From NCBI GenBank assembly GCA_900547725.1, contig URHR01000037.1:1-18859 (forward strand): DNA of 18,859 bases, in the 5' to 3' direction. A program made the translations under genes and the position numbers. Under the pieces are notes generated by a model. It worked only from the letters and a program-made list of their open reading frames with translations. It ran no database searches and was not told where the DNA came from. Positions 7,638 through 14,031 of the stretch are shown piece by piece (position 1 is the stretch's first letter; the number at the start of each line of letters is the position of its first letter). Source of the DNA: an uncultured Eubacteriales bacterium. GTDB taxonomy: Bacteria; Bacillota; Clostridia; Oscillospirales; CAG-272.

Positions 7638-8957
7638 TCAGTCCTTCACAAACTCCCGATAAATCGCCCGAAGCGCCCGTTCAAAATCCTTTTCCTCGAC
7701 TCCGACGATGATATTCAGCTCGCTTGACCCCTGATCGATCATGCGGATATTGACCCCCGCGCCGGAGATGGCGTCAAAGACCCGCGCCGCCGTTCCTCTC
7801 GCCTTGACCATGCCCCGTCCCACCACAGCAAGCAGAGCAAGCCCGTCCTCGCAGACGATGCTGTCGGGGCGGCAGGCGCGGTTGATGGAAGCGATCAGCT
7901 TCTCTCGCCTGCCTTCCAGTTCGCCGCTCGCCACAATCACGCTCATGGTATCCACGCCGGACGGCAGATGCTCGAAGGAAATCCCGTTGTCCTCCAGCAC
8001 ATCCAGCATCTTGCGCGCGAAGCCGATTTCGGAGTTCATCAGATCCTTTTCCACAGAGATGACTGAAAAGCCCTTCTTCCCCGCAATGCCCGTGATAACG
8101 GTCTTTGCGTCGTATTCGCTCGTCCCCGCAACGATCATCGTCCCCGGGGCGTCCGCATCGTTGGTATTCCGGATATTGATGGGGATTCCCGCCGCGCGCA
8201 CAGGGAAAATCGCTTCCTCATGCAGAACCGACGCGCCCATATACGAAAGCTCCCGCAATTCGCGATATGTCACCGTGCGGATCGGGCGCGGATTTTCCAC
8301 AATGCGCGGATCTGCCATCAGACACCCCGAAACGTCGGTCCAGTTCTCGTAAAGTTCCGCTTCCGCCGCCTCGGCAACGATCGATCCCGTAATGTCCGAC
8401 CCGCCGCGCGAAAAGGTGCGGATCGTTCCGTTCGGCATCACGCCGTAGAAGCCCGGGATAACCGCGCGTTCATGCTTTTTCAGCTCTTTCCGCAGCTCTT
8501 CCCGCGTCTTTTCGGCGTCGAAACTGCCGTTTTCCTGAAAGAAAATGACCGACTCCGCATCGATGAAATCATATTTCAGATACTTTGCCAGAATCAGCGA
8601 CGACAGATACTCCCCGCGGCTTGCGGCGAAATCCCGCCCCGTGTGATGATTGATCCCATCGCAGATATACGCCAGTTCGCCCGCTATATCATAATTCAGA
8701 CCGAGGTCGCGGATAATCGCGTTGTAACGCTCGGCAATCTTTGCAAAGTAATCGCTGATATCCTCCCGCGCACGCGCCATTTCGTAGCAACGGTAGAGCA
8801 TATCGGTTACCTTGATATCGTCAGGGGTTCGCTTTCCGGGCGCGGACGCGATCACATATCTGCGCGCGGAATCCGCACGCACGATTTCGCCAACTCTGCG
8901 GAACTGCGCGGCATCCGCCAGAGACGAACCGCCGAACTTCACCGTTTTGATTCCCAT
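7638..8957 (-). CDS. lysC: Aspartate kinase
   Basis: It phosphorylates L-aspartate, the first step towards lysine, threonine, methionine and diaminopimelate. The 439-aa product begins with VKFGGSSLAD (residues 6 to 15), has SRGGSDITG in the kinase domain, and ends with two ACT-type segments (around 300 to 370 and 375 to 435, the latter with INIRMIDQGSSELNIIVGV). Length and the insertion-rich kinase domain resemble the monofunctional aspartokinase III/YclM type rather than the shorter lysine-sensitive LysC type. The symbol is therefore generic. The RBS GAGGAG is only 4 nt from the ATG, closer than usual. A perfect promoter puts the transcript start about 32 nt upstream of the ATG, so no lysine riboswitch fits and control is likely allosteric through the ACT domains. 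Confidence 0.93.
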   Translation of the reverse strand: MGIKTVKFGGSSLADAAQFRRVGEIVRADSARRYVIASAPGKRTPDDIKVTDMLYRCYEMARAREDISDYFAKIAERYNAIIRDLGLNYDIAGELAYICDGINHHTGRDFAASRGEYLSSLILAKYLKYDFIDAESVIFFQENGSFDAEKTREELRKELKKHERAVIPGFYGVMPNGTIRTFSRGGSDITGSIVAEAAEAELYENWTDVSGCLMADPRIVENPRPIRTVTYRELRELSYMGASVLHEEAIFPVRAAGIPINIRNTNDADAPGTMIVAGTSEYDAKTVITGIAGKKGFSVISVEKDLMNSEIGFARKMLDVLEDNGISFEHLPSGVDTMSVIVASGELEGRREKLIASINRACRPDSIVCEDGLALLAVVGRGMVKARGTAARVFDAISGAGVNIRMIDQGSSELNIIVGVEEKDFERALRAIYREFVKD

Positions 8958-8995
8958 AGTACTCCTCTTTTCGTGTTGTTTCTACCTATATTTCT

Positions 8996-9024
8996 ATTAT
9001 ATGTGTCTTTCGCCGTTTTGTCAA
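8996..9024 (-). promoter_or_regulatory. lysC promoter (consensus)
   Basis: Minus strand TTGACA (9024 to 9019), 17 bp, TATAAT (9001 to 8996), a perfect match. The predicted start near 8989 gives a leader of about 32 nt. Confidence 0.88.
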
Positions 9025-9029
9025 GATTA

Positions 9030-9086
9030 TTTTTCTTCGTTTGAATGGGTTTGCGCATTTTTTTTGTCGGAGTAAACGAAGAAAAA
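9030..9086. promoter_or_regulatory. 13-bp perfect inverted repeat between two divergent promoters
   Basis: TTTTTCTTCGTTT (9030-9042) is matched exactly by AAACGAAGAAAAA (9074-9086), with 31 bp between. It lies upstream of both the lysC promoter (ending 9024) and the rightward promoter at 9121, so it cannot terminate either transcript. A shared operator or a cruciform is possible. No regulator is identified. Confidence 0.5.
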
Positions 9087-9120
9087 GCATAAGAAGGTGA
9101 AAAAATAAATCGTTTTTCCA

Positions 9121-9149
9121 TTGCAAAAAGCGAAAAAATGTGCTATACT
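9121..9149 (+). promoter_or_regulatory. Promoter of the sugar-phosphate isomerase-like gene
   Basis: TTGCAA (9121-9126), 17 bp, TATACT (9144-9149). Predicted start about 9156, 24 nt before the ATG at 9180. It excludes the upstream in-frame ATG at 9138, which lies inside the promoter. Confidence 0.8.
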
Positions 9150-9179
9150 ATCACCGAAATCAGAAAAAGGAGCACCGTT

Positions 9180-10088
9180 ATGAAAATCTCCACCAACACA
9201 GGTTTTTCACCCGATCTGACAACCCTTGCAGAGGCAATTCCGCTGATCCGTAACGCGGGCTTTGACTGCTTCGATCTTTCCCTGTTCGGTATGAAATCCG
9301 ACGACGACGAATTCAACCGTTCCGACTATGTTGCAAAGGCAAAGGAGTTGCGGAAGATTGCCGACGACTGCGGCATTTCCTGCAACCAGTCGCACGCACC
9401 CTTTCCGACCTCCTACAATGACGACACACCCGAGCACATCGAAGCCAACGGAAAGCTGCCCGACAAGCTCCGCCGCTCGTTGGAAGTTGCGGCGATTGTG
9501 GGTGCAAAAACGATTGTGGTACATCCGAAGCATCACCTGCACTGGACGACGCACAGCGAGGAACTGAAGGAGCTGAACCGCGCGTTTTACACCTCGCTTC
9601 TCCCCTCCTGCCGCGAGTACGGCATTCGCGTGGCGGTGGAGAATATGTGGCAGCAGAACCGCTACGGCAAAGGCATTATCGATTCGGCATGCTCCCGCCC
9701 CGACGAGTTCGCCGCCTACATGGAAATGCTCGATCCCGAGTGGTTTGTCGCCTGCCTTGACATCGGTCACTGCACGCTGACCGACCATGCGCCCACCGAC
9801 ATGATCCGCGCATTGGGGCACAAGCATCTGCACGCGCTCCACGTGCATGACAACGACGGCGTCGGAGACCTGCATACCCTGCCGTTCCAACCCAAGCACG
9901 CGAAAGTGGATTGGGTCGGCGTGACCGACGCGTTGGCGGAAATTGACTACGACGGCGAGCTGACGTTGGAAGCCGACTACTTCCACACGAACATTCCGCG
10001 CGAGTTGCTCCCCGCAACGCTCCGCTACATGGCAGAGGTCGCGCGCTACCTCGCAAACGAGGTTGACCGCAAAAAAGCGGCGAAATAA
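9180..10088 (+). CDS. Sugar phosphate isomerase/epimerase-like TIM-barrel protein
   Basis: This is a 302-aa protein of the xylose-isomerase-like (AP endonuclease family 2) TIM-barrel superfamily. Members are divalent-metal enzymes acting on sugars, inositols or abasic DNA. The superfamily metal-binding pattern is visible: E154 in VAVENMW, D194 and H197 in CLDIGH, H221/H223 and D224 in LHVHDND, and E264 in LTLEAD. The ATG at 9180 has AAAGGAG 7 nt upstream and sits correctly behind the promoter at 9121. It is a single-gene unit, divergent from lysC and ended by a strong hairpin. No sugar operon surrounds it, so the substrate cannot be inferred. An isomerase or epimerase role is more likely than DNA repair because the DNA-binding features of Nfo are not evident. 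Confidence 0.85.
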   Translation: MKISTNTGFSPDLTTLAEAIPLIRNAGFDCFDLSLFGMKSDDDEFNRSDYVAKAKELRKIADDCGISCNQSHAPFPTSYNDDTPEHIEANGKLPDKLRRSLEVAAIVGAKTIVVHPKHHLHWTTHSEELKELNRAFYTSLLPSCREYGIRVAVENMWQQNRYGKGIIDSACSRPDEFAAYMEMLDPEWFVACLDIGHCTLTDHAPTDMIRALGHKHLHALHVHDNDGVGDLHTLPFQPKHAKVDWVGVTDALAEIDYDGELTLEADYFHTNIPRELLPATLRYMAEVARYLANEVDRKKAAK

Positions 10089-10094
10089 GAGAAA

Positions 10095-10160
10095 ACCTTG
10101 AACGTGTGCCGAGATTCCGTCGGCAGGCGGAATCTCGGCACTCGTGTAAGGTATCTTTTA
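10095..10160. terminator. Bidirectional terminator between converging genes
   Basis: GTGCCGAGATTCCG (10106-10119) pairs perfectly with CGGAATCTCGGCAC (10128-10141) over 14 bp with an 8-nt loop. A lower stem ACCTT/AAGGT (10095-10099 with 10148-10152) extends it through an imperfect segment. TCTTTT follows on the plus strand, and TTTTCTC follows on the minus strand. It starts 6 nt after the isomerase-like stop and faces the end of the GH13 gene, so it probably serves both. Confidence 0.75.
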
Positions 10161-10196
10161 ACGCTAACGCTCTAAAGTCAGTATTGATGGAACTTG

Positions 10197-11402
10197 TCAC
10201 CCCTCGATCTTCCACGCATGGGTTTCCAGATCGACGGTCACGCGCGCCTGTCTGCCATCCAGTTCGCGGGCAAAAGTCAGCGCGCGGTTTCCCTGCGCAA
10301 GGTTGCGGTAGCCGCCGTGACTCCAGATGCGATCCGATTTCCGCATCCGGATCAGCGATGCAATCTGCTCGGTCAGCGCGTTCCATTCGGGCGCTTCGGG
10401 ACAGGGGCGCAGGGCGGAATCTCCGTCCTCTTTTCGCCCCGTCATCCCCCATTCGCTCCCGTAATAGATTGTGGGAACGCCCGGTTCGGTCAGGAGCAGA
10501 ACCCACGCAAGCGGCAGGCAGTCGGCGTCCTTCAGAATGCTTGCAATCCGCGTTACGTCATGGTTGTCGAGAAACGTCAGCAGATGCTTGCCGCGATAGA
10601 TGCACCACTGCTCAGGTCCGAACTGGCGGTTGAGCGAATAGGAAAGCTCCCAGAGGTTCTCCGAATTGATTGCCGAATACAGGCTTTTGTAGTTTTCATA
10701 GTTAGTGCAGCTGTGGAGCATCCGATCGTTGACCAACAGATTATAATCCCCGAACAGCACCTCTCCGATGAGCGGAAAATCAGGCTTCAGACCGTCGCAG
10801 AACACGCGCAGGGCGGCAAGAAAATCGCGGTCGAGTGAGTACGCCACGTCAAGTCGCAGACCGTCGATTCCGAATTCCTCCACCCAGAACCGCACCGCGC
10901 CGAACAGATAGTCGCGCACTGCGGGGTTGCGCAGGTTGAGCTTGACCAGTTCGAAGTGTCCTTCCCACCCCTCATACCACAGCCCGTCTCCATAGGCATT
11001 GTTACCGCCGAAATTGACGAAAAACCAATCGCGGTAGGGCGACATCTCCCGCTTTTCAAGAACATCCCGGAACTGCGGGAATCCGCGCCCGACGTGGTTG
11101 AACACGCCGTCAAAGATCACGCGGATGCCGTTTTCATGCAGATCGCGGCAGAGGGATTTCAGATCGCCGTTATTCCCGAGTCGCGTATCCACGCGGAAAA
11201 AGTCGCGTGTGTCGTAGCCGTGACGGTCGGATTCAAAGAGCGGCGAAAAATACACGCCATCCACCCCGAGCCGCTTCAGATGCGGAATCCAGTCCCGCAC
11301 TTTGTCCAGCCGGTGCGCGGGAATTCCGTCGTTCTCCCAGGGCGCGCCGCAAAATCCGAGCGGATAAATCTGGTACAGAACCGCTTCGTCAATCCACATC
11401 AT
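10197..11402 (-). CDS. Glycoside hydrolase family 13 (alpha-amylase/cyclomaltodextrinase type), cytoplasmic
   Basis: The 401-aa product carries all four GH13 regions: DGVFNH (98 to 103), GLRLD with nucleophile D185, GEV with acid/base E214, and FLDNHD with H281 and D282. It should cleave alpha-1,4 (possibly alpha-1,6) glucosidic bonds in maltodextrins or cyclodextrins. There is no signal peptide and no N-terminal CBM34-like domain, so it is a short intracellular form. The start at 11402 (MMWIDEAVLYQIYP) has AAGGAG 8 nt upstream. The frame is open further upstream but only as a shadow of the preceding gene. It overlaps that RluA-type gene by 14 nt, so translation may be coupled. Exact specificity cannot be read from sequence. 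Confidence 0.93.
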   Translation of the reverse strand: MMWIDEAVLYQIYPLGFCGAPWENDGIPAHRLDKVRDWIPHLKRLGVDGVYFSPLFESDRHGYDTRDFFRVDTRLGNNGDLKSLCRDLHENGIRVIFDGVFNHVGRGFPQFRDVLEKREMSPYRDWFFVNFGGNNAYGDGLWYEGWEGHFELVKLNLRNPAVRDYLFGAVRFWVEEFGIDGLRLDVAYSLDRDFLAALRVFCDGLKPDFPLIGEVLFGDYNLLVNDRMLHSCTNYENYKSLYSAINSENLWELSYSLNRQFGPEQWCIYRGKHLLTFLDNHDVTRIASILKDADCLPLAWVLLLTEPGVPTIYYGSEWGMTGRKEDGDSALRPCPEAPEWNALTEQIASLIRMRKSDRIWSHGGYRNLAQGNRALTFARELDGRQARVTVDLETHAWKIEG

Positions 11403-12051
11403 CTGTAATCTCCTTTCCGAACGGAGCTTCCGACGTAAGTTGAACGGGCGGATGCTCCCGATAGGCGGGCAATGTAACCGAGCGACACCAGAGCGAGAGA
11501 TCCCGTCCTGCCGGGTTCGCCTCGCCTCCATAGCGGCGGTCGCCGAAGAGAGGCAGACCGCGCGAGGCAAACTGTACGCGGATCTGGTGCGTTCTGCCGG
11601 TTTGCAGGCGGACCGCAATCATCGTGCGCGGGCGACCGTTCTCCGCGTCGATCCATGTTCCGAGCGTGCGGTAGGTCAGAATTGCCTCCTTCACGCCGCC
11701 GCGCGCCTTCTTTACCACATAGGATTTGTTTTTTGCGCGGTCATAATACAAAAGGTCGCGCAATTCTCCCGCGTCATTCGCAGGCTTGCCGCACAGGATC
11801 GCCACATATTCCTTTTCCAGTGCGTGCTCCCGCACAAGCGCCGAAAAGAACGCCGCCGCTTCGGTTGTGCGCGCATAGAGCATTACGCCGCCCACGCCGC
11901 GATCCAAACGGTACACGGGCGCGAGAAACCCCTCGTTTTCCGCTTTCAGCAGATTGCAGAAGCCGCTCCCGTCCGCCGTTTCCTCGCTGCACAGCGCGGG
12001 CGGCTTGACTGCGGCAATGTAATCCGCGTTCCGAATCAGATATTCCGTCAT
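11389..12051 (-). CDS. RluA-family RNA pseudouridine synthase
   Basis: It isomerises uridine to pseudouridine in RNA (rRNA or tRNA in characterised members). The 220-aa product shows the RluA signature YRLDRGVGGVMLYA with catalytic D50. The usual His before RLD is Tyr47. The family motif LQTGRTHQIRVQFASRGLPLFGD follows. No N-terminal S4 RNA-binding domain is present, placing it with the short RluA forms; its target is not predictable. The ATG at 12051 is chosen for AAGGAG 5 nt upstream. The in-frame codon at 12096 would overlap birA. It faces birA head to head with 35 bp between start codons and overlaps the following GH13 start by 14 nt. Confidence 0.9.
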   Translation of the reverse strand: MTEYLIRNADYIAAVKPPALCSEETADGSGFCNLLKAENEGFLAPVYRLDRGVGGVMLYARTTEAAAFFSALVREHALEKEYVAILCGKPANDAGELRDLLYYDRAKNKSYVVKKARGGVKEAILTYRTLGTWIDAENGRPRTMIAVRLQTGRTHQIRVQFASRGLPLFGDRRYGGEANPAGRDLSLWCRSVTLPAYREHPPVQLTSEAPFGKEITDDVD

Positions 12052-12086
12052 TCCGTCTCCTTCTGAAAGGTATAAGGTATCTTGAT
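12052..12086. promoter_or_regulatory. 35-bp spacer between divergent rluA-like gene and birA
   Basis: Both start codons flank only 35 bp, which already holds the two RBS sequences. A tandem AAGGTAT-AAGGTAT (12067-12080) supplies the birA RBS and a TATAAG box. On the other strand TATACC lies 17 bp from TTTGGT, a weak promoter match. At least one promoter must extend into the opposing gene's coding sequence. No consensus promoter was found. Confidence 0.35.
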
Positions 12087-12854
12087 ATGTTACCAAACGA
12101 TCCGCTCACGCGGGAACTGCTTTGCGCCGCGCTCGGGAAATCCGTGCCGCAATCGGTCATTTTCAGTGAGGTCACGCCCTCCACCAACGACGAAGCCAAA
12201 CACGCCTTTGCCGACGGGCTGAACACGCCCGCCCTGTTTGCCGCCGCCGAGCAGACTGCGGGCAGGGGGCGCATGGGGCGGCGCTTTCTCTCCCCTGCCG
12301 GTTCGGGAGTCTATTTCTCCCTCTTTGTTCCGCTGACCGAGCCGCCGCGTTCGGTGCTTTACGCCACCTGCGCCGCGGGCGTTGCGGTGCGGCGCGGGAT
12401 TCTTGCCGCCACAGGTTGCGATACGCGCATCAAATGGGTCAACGACCTGCGCTTCCGTGACCGCAAGGTCTGCGGCATTCTTGCCGAAGCCCCTGTCATG
12501 GGCGACCGCTACGGGCTGATCATCGGCGTTGGCATCAATCTGCGCCCCATCGCCTTTCCGCCCGAACTCGCCGAAGTCGCGGGAAGTCTTGAGAACACCA
12601 ACTGCCCGCGCGCCTCGCTGATTGCCGCCTGCGTGCGGGAGCTTTCGGAGATTCTCTCCGCCCCTGCCGACGCGTGGTTGGAAGAATACCGCGCCAACTG
12701 CTGCACGCTCGGGCAATCGGTGCGCCTGTTGCGGAACGGAGAAGAATTCGCGCGGGGCGTTGCGGAAGATATCCGTGCGGACGGCGCGCTTCTCCTGCGC
12801 ACGGCAGACGGCGGGCTGTTGCCGGTCACCTCGGGCGAGGTCTCGGTCCGATAA
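12087..12854 (+). CDS. birA: Biotin-[acetyl-CoA-carboxylase] ligase, monofunctional
   Basis: It forms biotinyl-AMP and attaches biotin to the lysine of biotin carboxyl carrier proteins in the cytoplasm. The 255-aa product has the ligase core: STNDEAK (32 to 38), the adenylate-binding loop GRGRMGR (59 to 65, usually GRGRRGR), KWVNDL (116 to 121), KVCGILAE (127 to 134) and the small C-terminal domain. The N-terminal winged-helix repressor domain of bifunctional BirA is absent, so it should not regulate biotin genes. The RBS is modest (AAGG, 9 nt before the ATG). A strong terminator follows 5 nt after the stop. No biotin synthesis genes are nearby. Confidence 0.93.
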   Translation: MLPNDPLTRELLCAALGKSVPQSVIFSEVTPSTNDEAKHAFADGLNTPALFAAAEQTAGRGRMGRRFLSPAGSGVYFSLFVPLTEPPRSVLYATCAAGVAVRRGILAATGCDTRIKWVNDLRFRDRKVCGILAEAPVMGDRYGLIIGVGINLRPIAFPPELAEVAGSLENTNCPRASLIAACVRELSEILSAPADAWLEEYRANCCTLGQSVRLLRNGEEFARGVAEDIRADGALLLRTADGGLLPVTSGEVSVR

Positions 12855-12859
12855 CAAAG

Positions 12860-12906
12860 CCGCGGAGGTTGCGGGGTTTCCCCTCTGCCTCCGCGGTTCT
12901 TTTTTC
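12860..12906 (+). terminator. Intrinsic terminator of birA
   Basis: CCGCGGAGG (12860-12868) pairs with CCTCCGCGG (12888-12896). An inner GCGGGG/CCCCT-c-TGC segment continues the stem, followed by TTCTTTTTT. It begins 5 nt after the birA stop. Confidence 0.93.
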
Positions 12907-12970
12907 TGTACGGTCAGGTTGCAAACTATTGATAAATTATTAACAATAGAGTCGGAAGAAAAACAAGCTG

Positions 12971-13216
12971 TCAGTCAAGCGCTTTGATTTTCGCAAGGCA
13001 CTCGGGGCAGATGCGCTTCTGGTTGAAGTAGACCAGATTGTCCGCATTGGTGCAGAAAATGCACGCGGGATGGTATTTTTGCAGAATGATGCGGTCTCCA
13101 TCGGTATAGATTTCCAGCGAGTCACGGGTCTCGATGTCCATGTTCTGTCTGATCTCTGCGGGAAGCACGATTCTTCCCAATTCGTCAACCTTTCTCACCA
13201 TTCCTGTTGATTTCAT
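12971..13216 (-). CDS. AbrB/SpoVT-type transition-state regulator with C-terminal zinc ribbon
   Basis: The 81-aa product begins MKSTGMVRKVDELGRIVLPAEIR, nearly identical in pattern to Bacillus AbrB, whose swapped-hairpin N-terminal domain dimerises and binds AT-rich bent DNA. In place of the Bacillus C-terminal multimerisation domain it has a C52-x2-C55 ... C70-x2-C73 zinc-ribbon-like segment, a form I associate with clostridial homologues. The ATG at 13216 has AAGGAG 9 nt upstream. Upstream in-frame codons lie in the promoter region. A consensus promoter lies at 13309 to 13281. The leader carries two tandem copies of a 9-bp unit containing AAGGA (13227-13244), possibly linked to autoregulation. 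Targets are unknown. Confidence 0.92.
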   Translation of the reverse strand: MKSTGMVRKVDELGRIVLPAEIRQNMDIETRDSLEIYTDGDRIILQKYHPACIFCTNADNLVYFNQKRICPECLAKIKALD

Positions 13217-13226
13217 AGCATTCCTC

Positions 13227-13244
13227 TCCTTAAGATCCTTAAGA
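13227..13244 (-). repeat. Tandem 9-bp repeat carrying two Shine-Dalgarno-like sites
   Basis: TCCTTAAGA occurs twice head to tail (13227-13235 and 13236-13244). On the transcribed minus strand each unit reads TCTTAAGGA and contains the palindrome CTTAAG. The proximal copy supplies the AbrB-type gene's RBS. The distal copy may be a standby ribosome site or half of an operator. Confidence 0.6.
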
Positions 13245-13280
13245 ATTCTGTTATTCGGCAGGAGTTCCGCCGACGCCTCC

Positions 13281-13309
13281 ATTATACCCTTTATTTTCCT
13301 GTTTGTCAA
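13281..13309 (-). promoter_or_regulatory. Consensus promoter of the AbrB-type gene
   Basis: Minus strand TTGACA (13309 to 13304), 17 bp, TATAAT (13286 to 13281). Predicted start about 13274, giving a leader of about 57 nt that includes a short GC hairpin and the tandem 9-bp repeat. Confidence 0.88.
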
Positions 13310-13455
13310 GCACAATTTTGGCGAATTCTGGAATATTTGCAAAAAATATATAAGTTTTTCTTATTTGCGGATTTTTGTTCACAGATGAAAAACATTCGGA
13401 CTGTCTGAAATGAACGAACCTTGGCAAACACTCCCCCGAAAGCGAGGGATGTAAC

Positions 13456-13722
13456 ATGATAAAGGGTGCACAGAAACAGATGATTGTGGTGCGAACGGGA
13501 AACAGTCCGTATTTCGACGAGGCATATTTCGTCCTGCGCAGGGACATCCGCCCGGAGAAGCAGGAACGCCCCGATATTCTTTCGGAGGCAAATCGCATTC
13601 TCCATGAGAGCGGCGGCGGAAACGGACGGCGCTCCGCGCGGAGGAAGCGGGATGTTCTTTGGGCGCTTTTTGCCTTTCTGGTCGGGGTCGCGGTCGGAAT
13701 CGCGGTGCACGTTCTGCTGTAA
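13456..13722 (+). CDS. Small membrane protein with conserved-looking N-terminus, unknown function
   Basis: The 88-aa protein has three parts. Residues 1 to 30 (MIKGAQKQMIVVRTGNSPYF and on to YFVLRRD) look like a folded motif. Residues 31 to 66 are a polar, Arg/Gly-rich linker. Residues 67 to 88 are one hydrophobic helix ending at the C-terminus, so it is probably tail-anchored with the N-terminus in the cytoplasm. Similar small proteins occur in clostridial genomes, from memory, without an assigned role. GAGGG precedes the ATG by about 8 nt. It is divergent from the AbrB-type gene and sits 45 nt before the RNase J promoter. No clear promoter of its own was found in 13343-13455. Confidence 0.75.
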   Translation: MIKGAQKQMIVVRTGNSPYFDEAYFVLRRDIRPEKQERPDILSEANRILHESGGGNGRRSARRKRDVLWALFAFLVGVAVGIAVHVLL

Positions 13723-13767
13723 AATCCCGCGAAAATCCCGCACGGGGGGAGAAAATCGGAAAACCCC

Positions 13768-13796
13768 TTGACTTTTTCCCGAAAACGGAGTATAAT
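13768..13796 (+). promoter_or_regulatory. RNase J promoter
   Basis: TTGACT (13768-13773), 17 bp, TATAAT (13791-13796). The predicted start near 13803 leaves an unusually long leader of about 229 nt before the RNase J ATG. Confidence 0.85.
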
Positions 13797-13802
13797 AAAG
13801 AG

Positions 13803-14031
13803 ACGATATGTGACCGTTTACCGGGAACGCGCGGGACGAGCGCGCGGTTTTCCTGTTTTGCGAACCTCATAGAGTACGACCCTGCGGCGATGTGCGTGGT
13901 CAGCCGCAGGCGAAAAACTGACCCGGGAAATACCGTGCTGTCCGAACGGCGCCGGCGCGCCGCTGCGGATCGTGCGGTGTTTCCCTATGCCAATCCAAAA
14001 CAAAGACAAGTACAGAAAGAAAGGAAACAGA
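13803..14031 (+). promoter_or_regulatory. Structured 5' leader of RNase J with a predicted H-type pseudoknot
   Basis: Three structures occur in order. First, CGCGC/GCGCG with an ACCG/CGGT lower stem (13820-13848), followed by TTTTCCTGTTTT, resembles an attenuator. Second, CCTGCGGC (13881-13888) pairs with GCCGCAGG (13903-13910), while loop bases GGTCA (13898-13902) pair with TGACC (13919-13923) across an A-rich CGAAAAAC linker; this is H-type pseudoknot geometry. Third, GGGAAATACCG (13925-13935) pairs with CGGTGTTTCCC (13975-13985), enclosing a very GC-rich inner hairpin and ending about 35 nt before the RBS. A start-stop ATG-TGA occurs at 13808. It does not match a riboswitch class I can name. 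It could be an autoregulatory leader or carry a separate ncRNA. Confidence 0.6.

Noticed and set aside
8958..8995. Lysine riboswitch upstream of lysC
   Set aside because: The consensus promoter leaves about 32 nt of leader, far too short for an L-box.
10147..12083. Shared 11-mer TAAGGTATCTT at 10147 and 12073
   Set aside because: Repeated 11-mers are expected by chance in a window of this size, and the contexts are unrelated.
12926..12949. CTATTG/CAATAG inverted repeat downstream of the AbrB-type gene
   Set aside because: The stem is only 6 bp and AT-rich, with no U-run on the relevant strand. It is too weak for a terminator or operator call.
13343..13455. Promoter for the 88-aa membrane protein
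   Set aside because: Several partial hexamers such as TTGCAA occur, but none has a credible -10 at proper spacing. The rest of the region shows nothing further.
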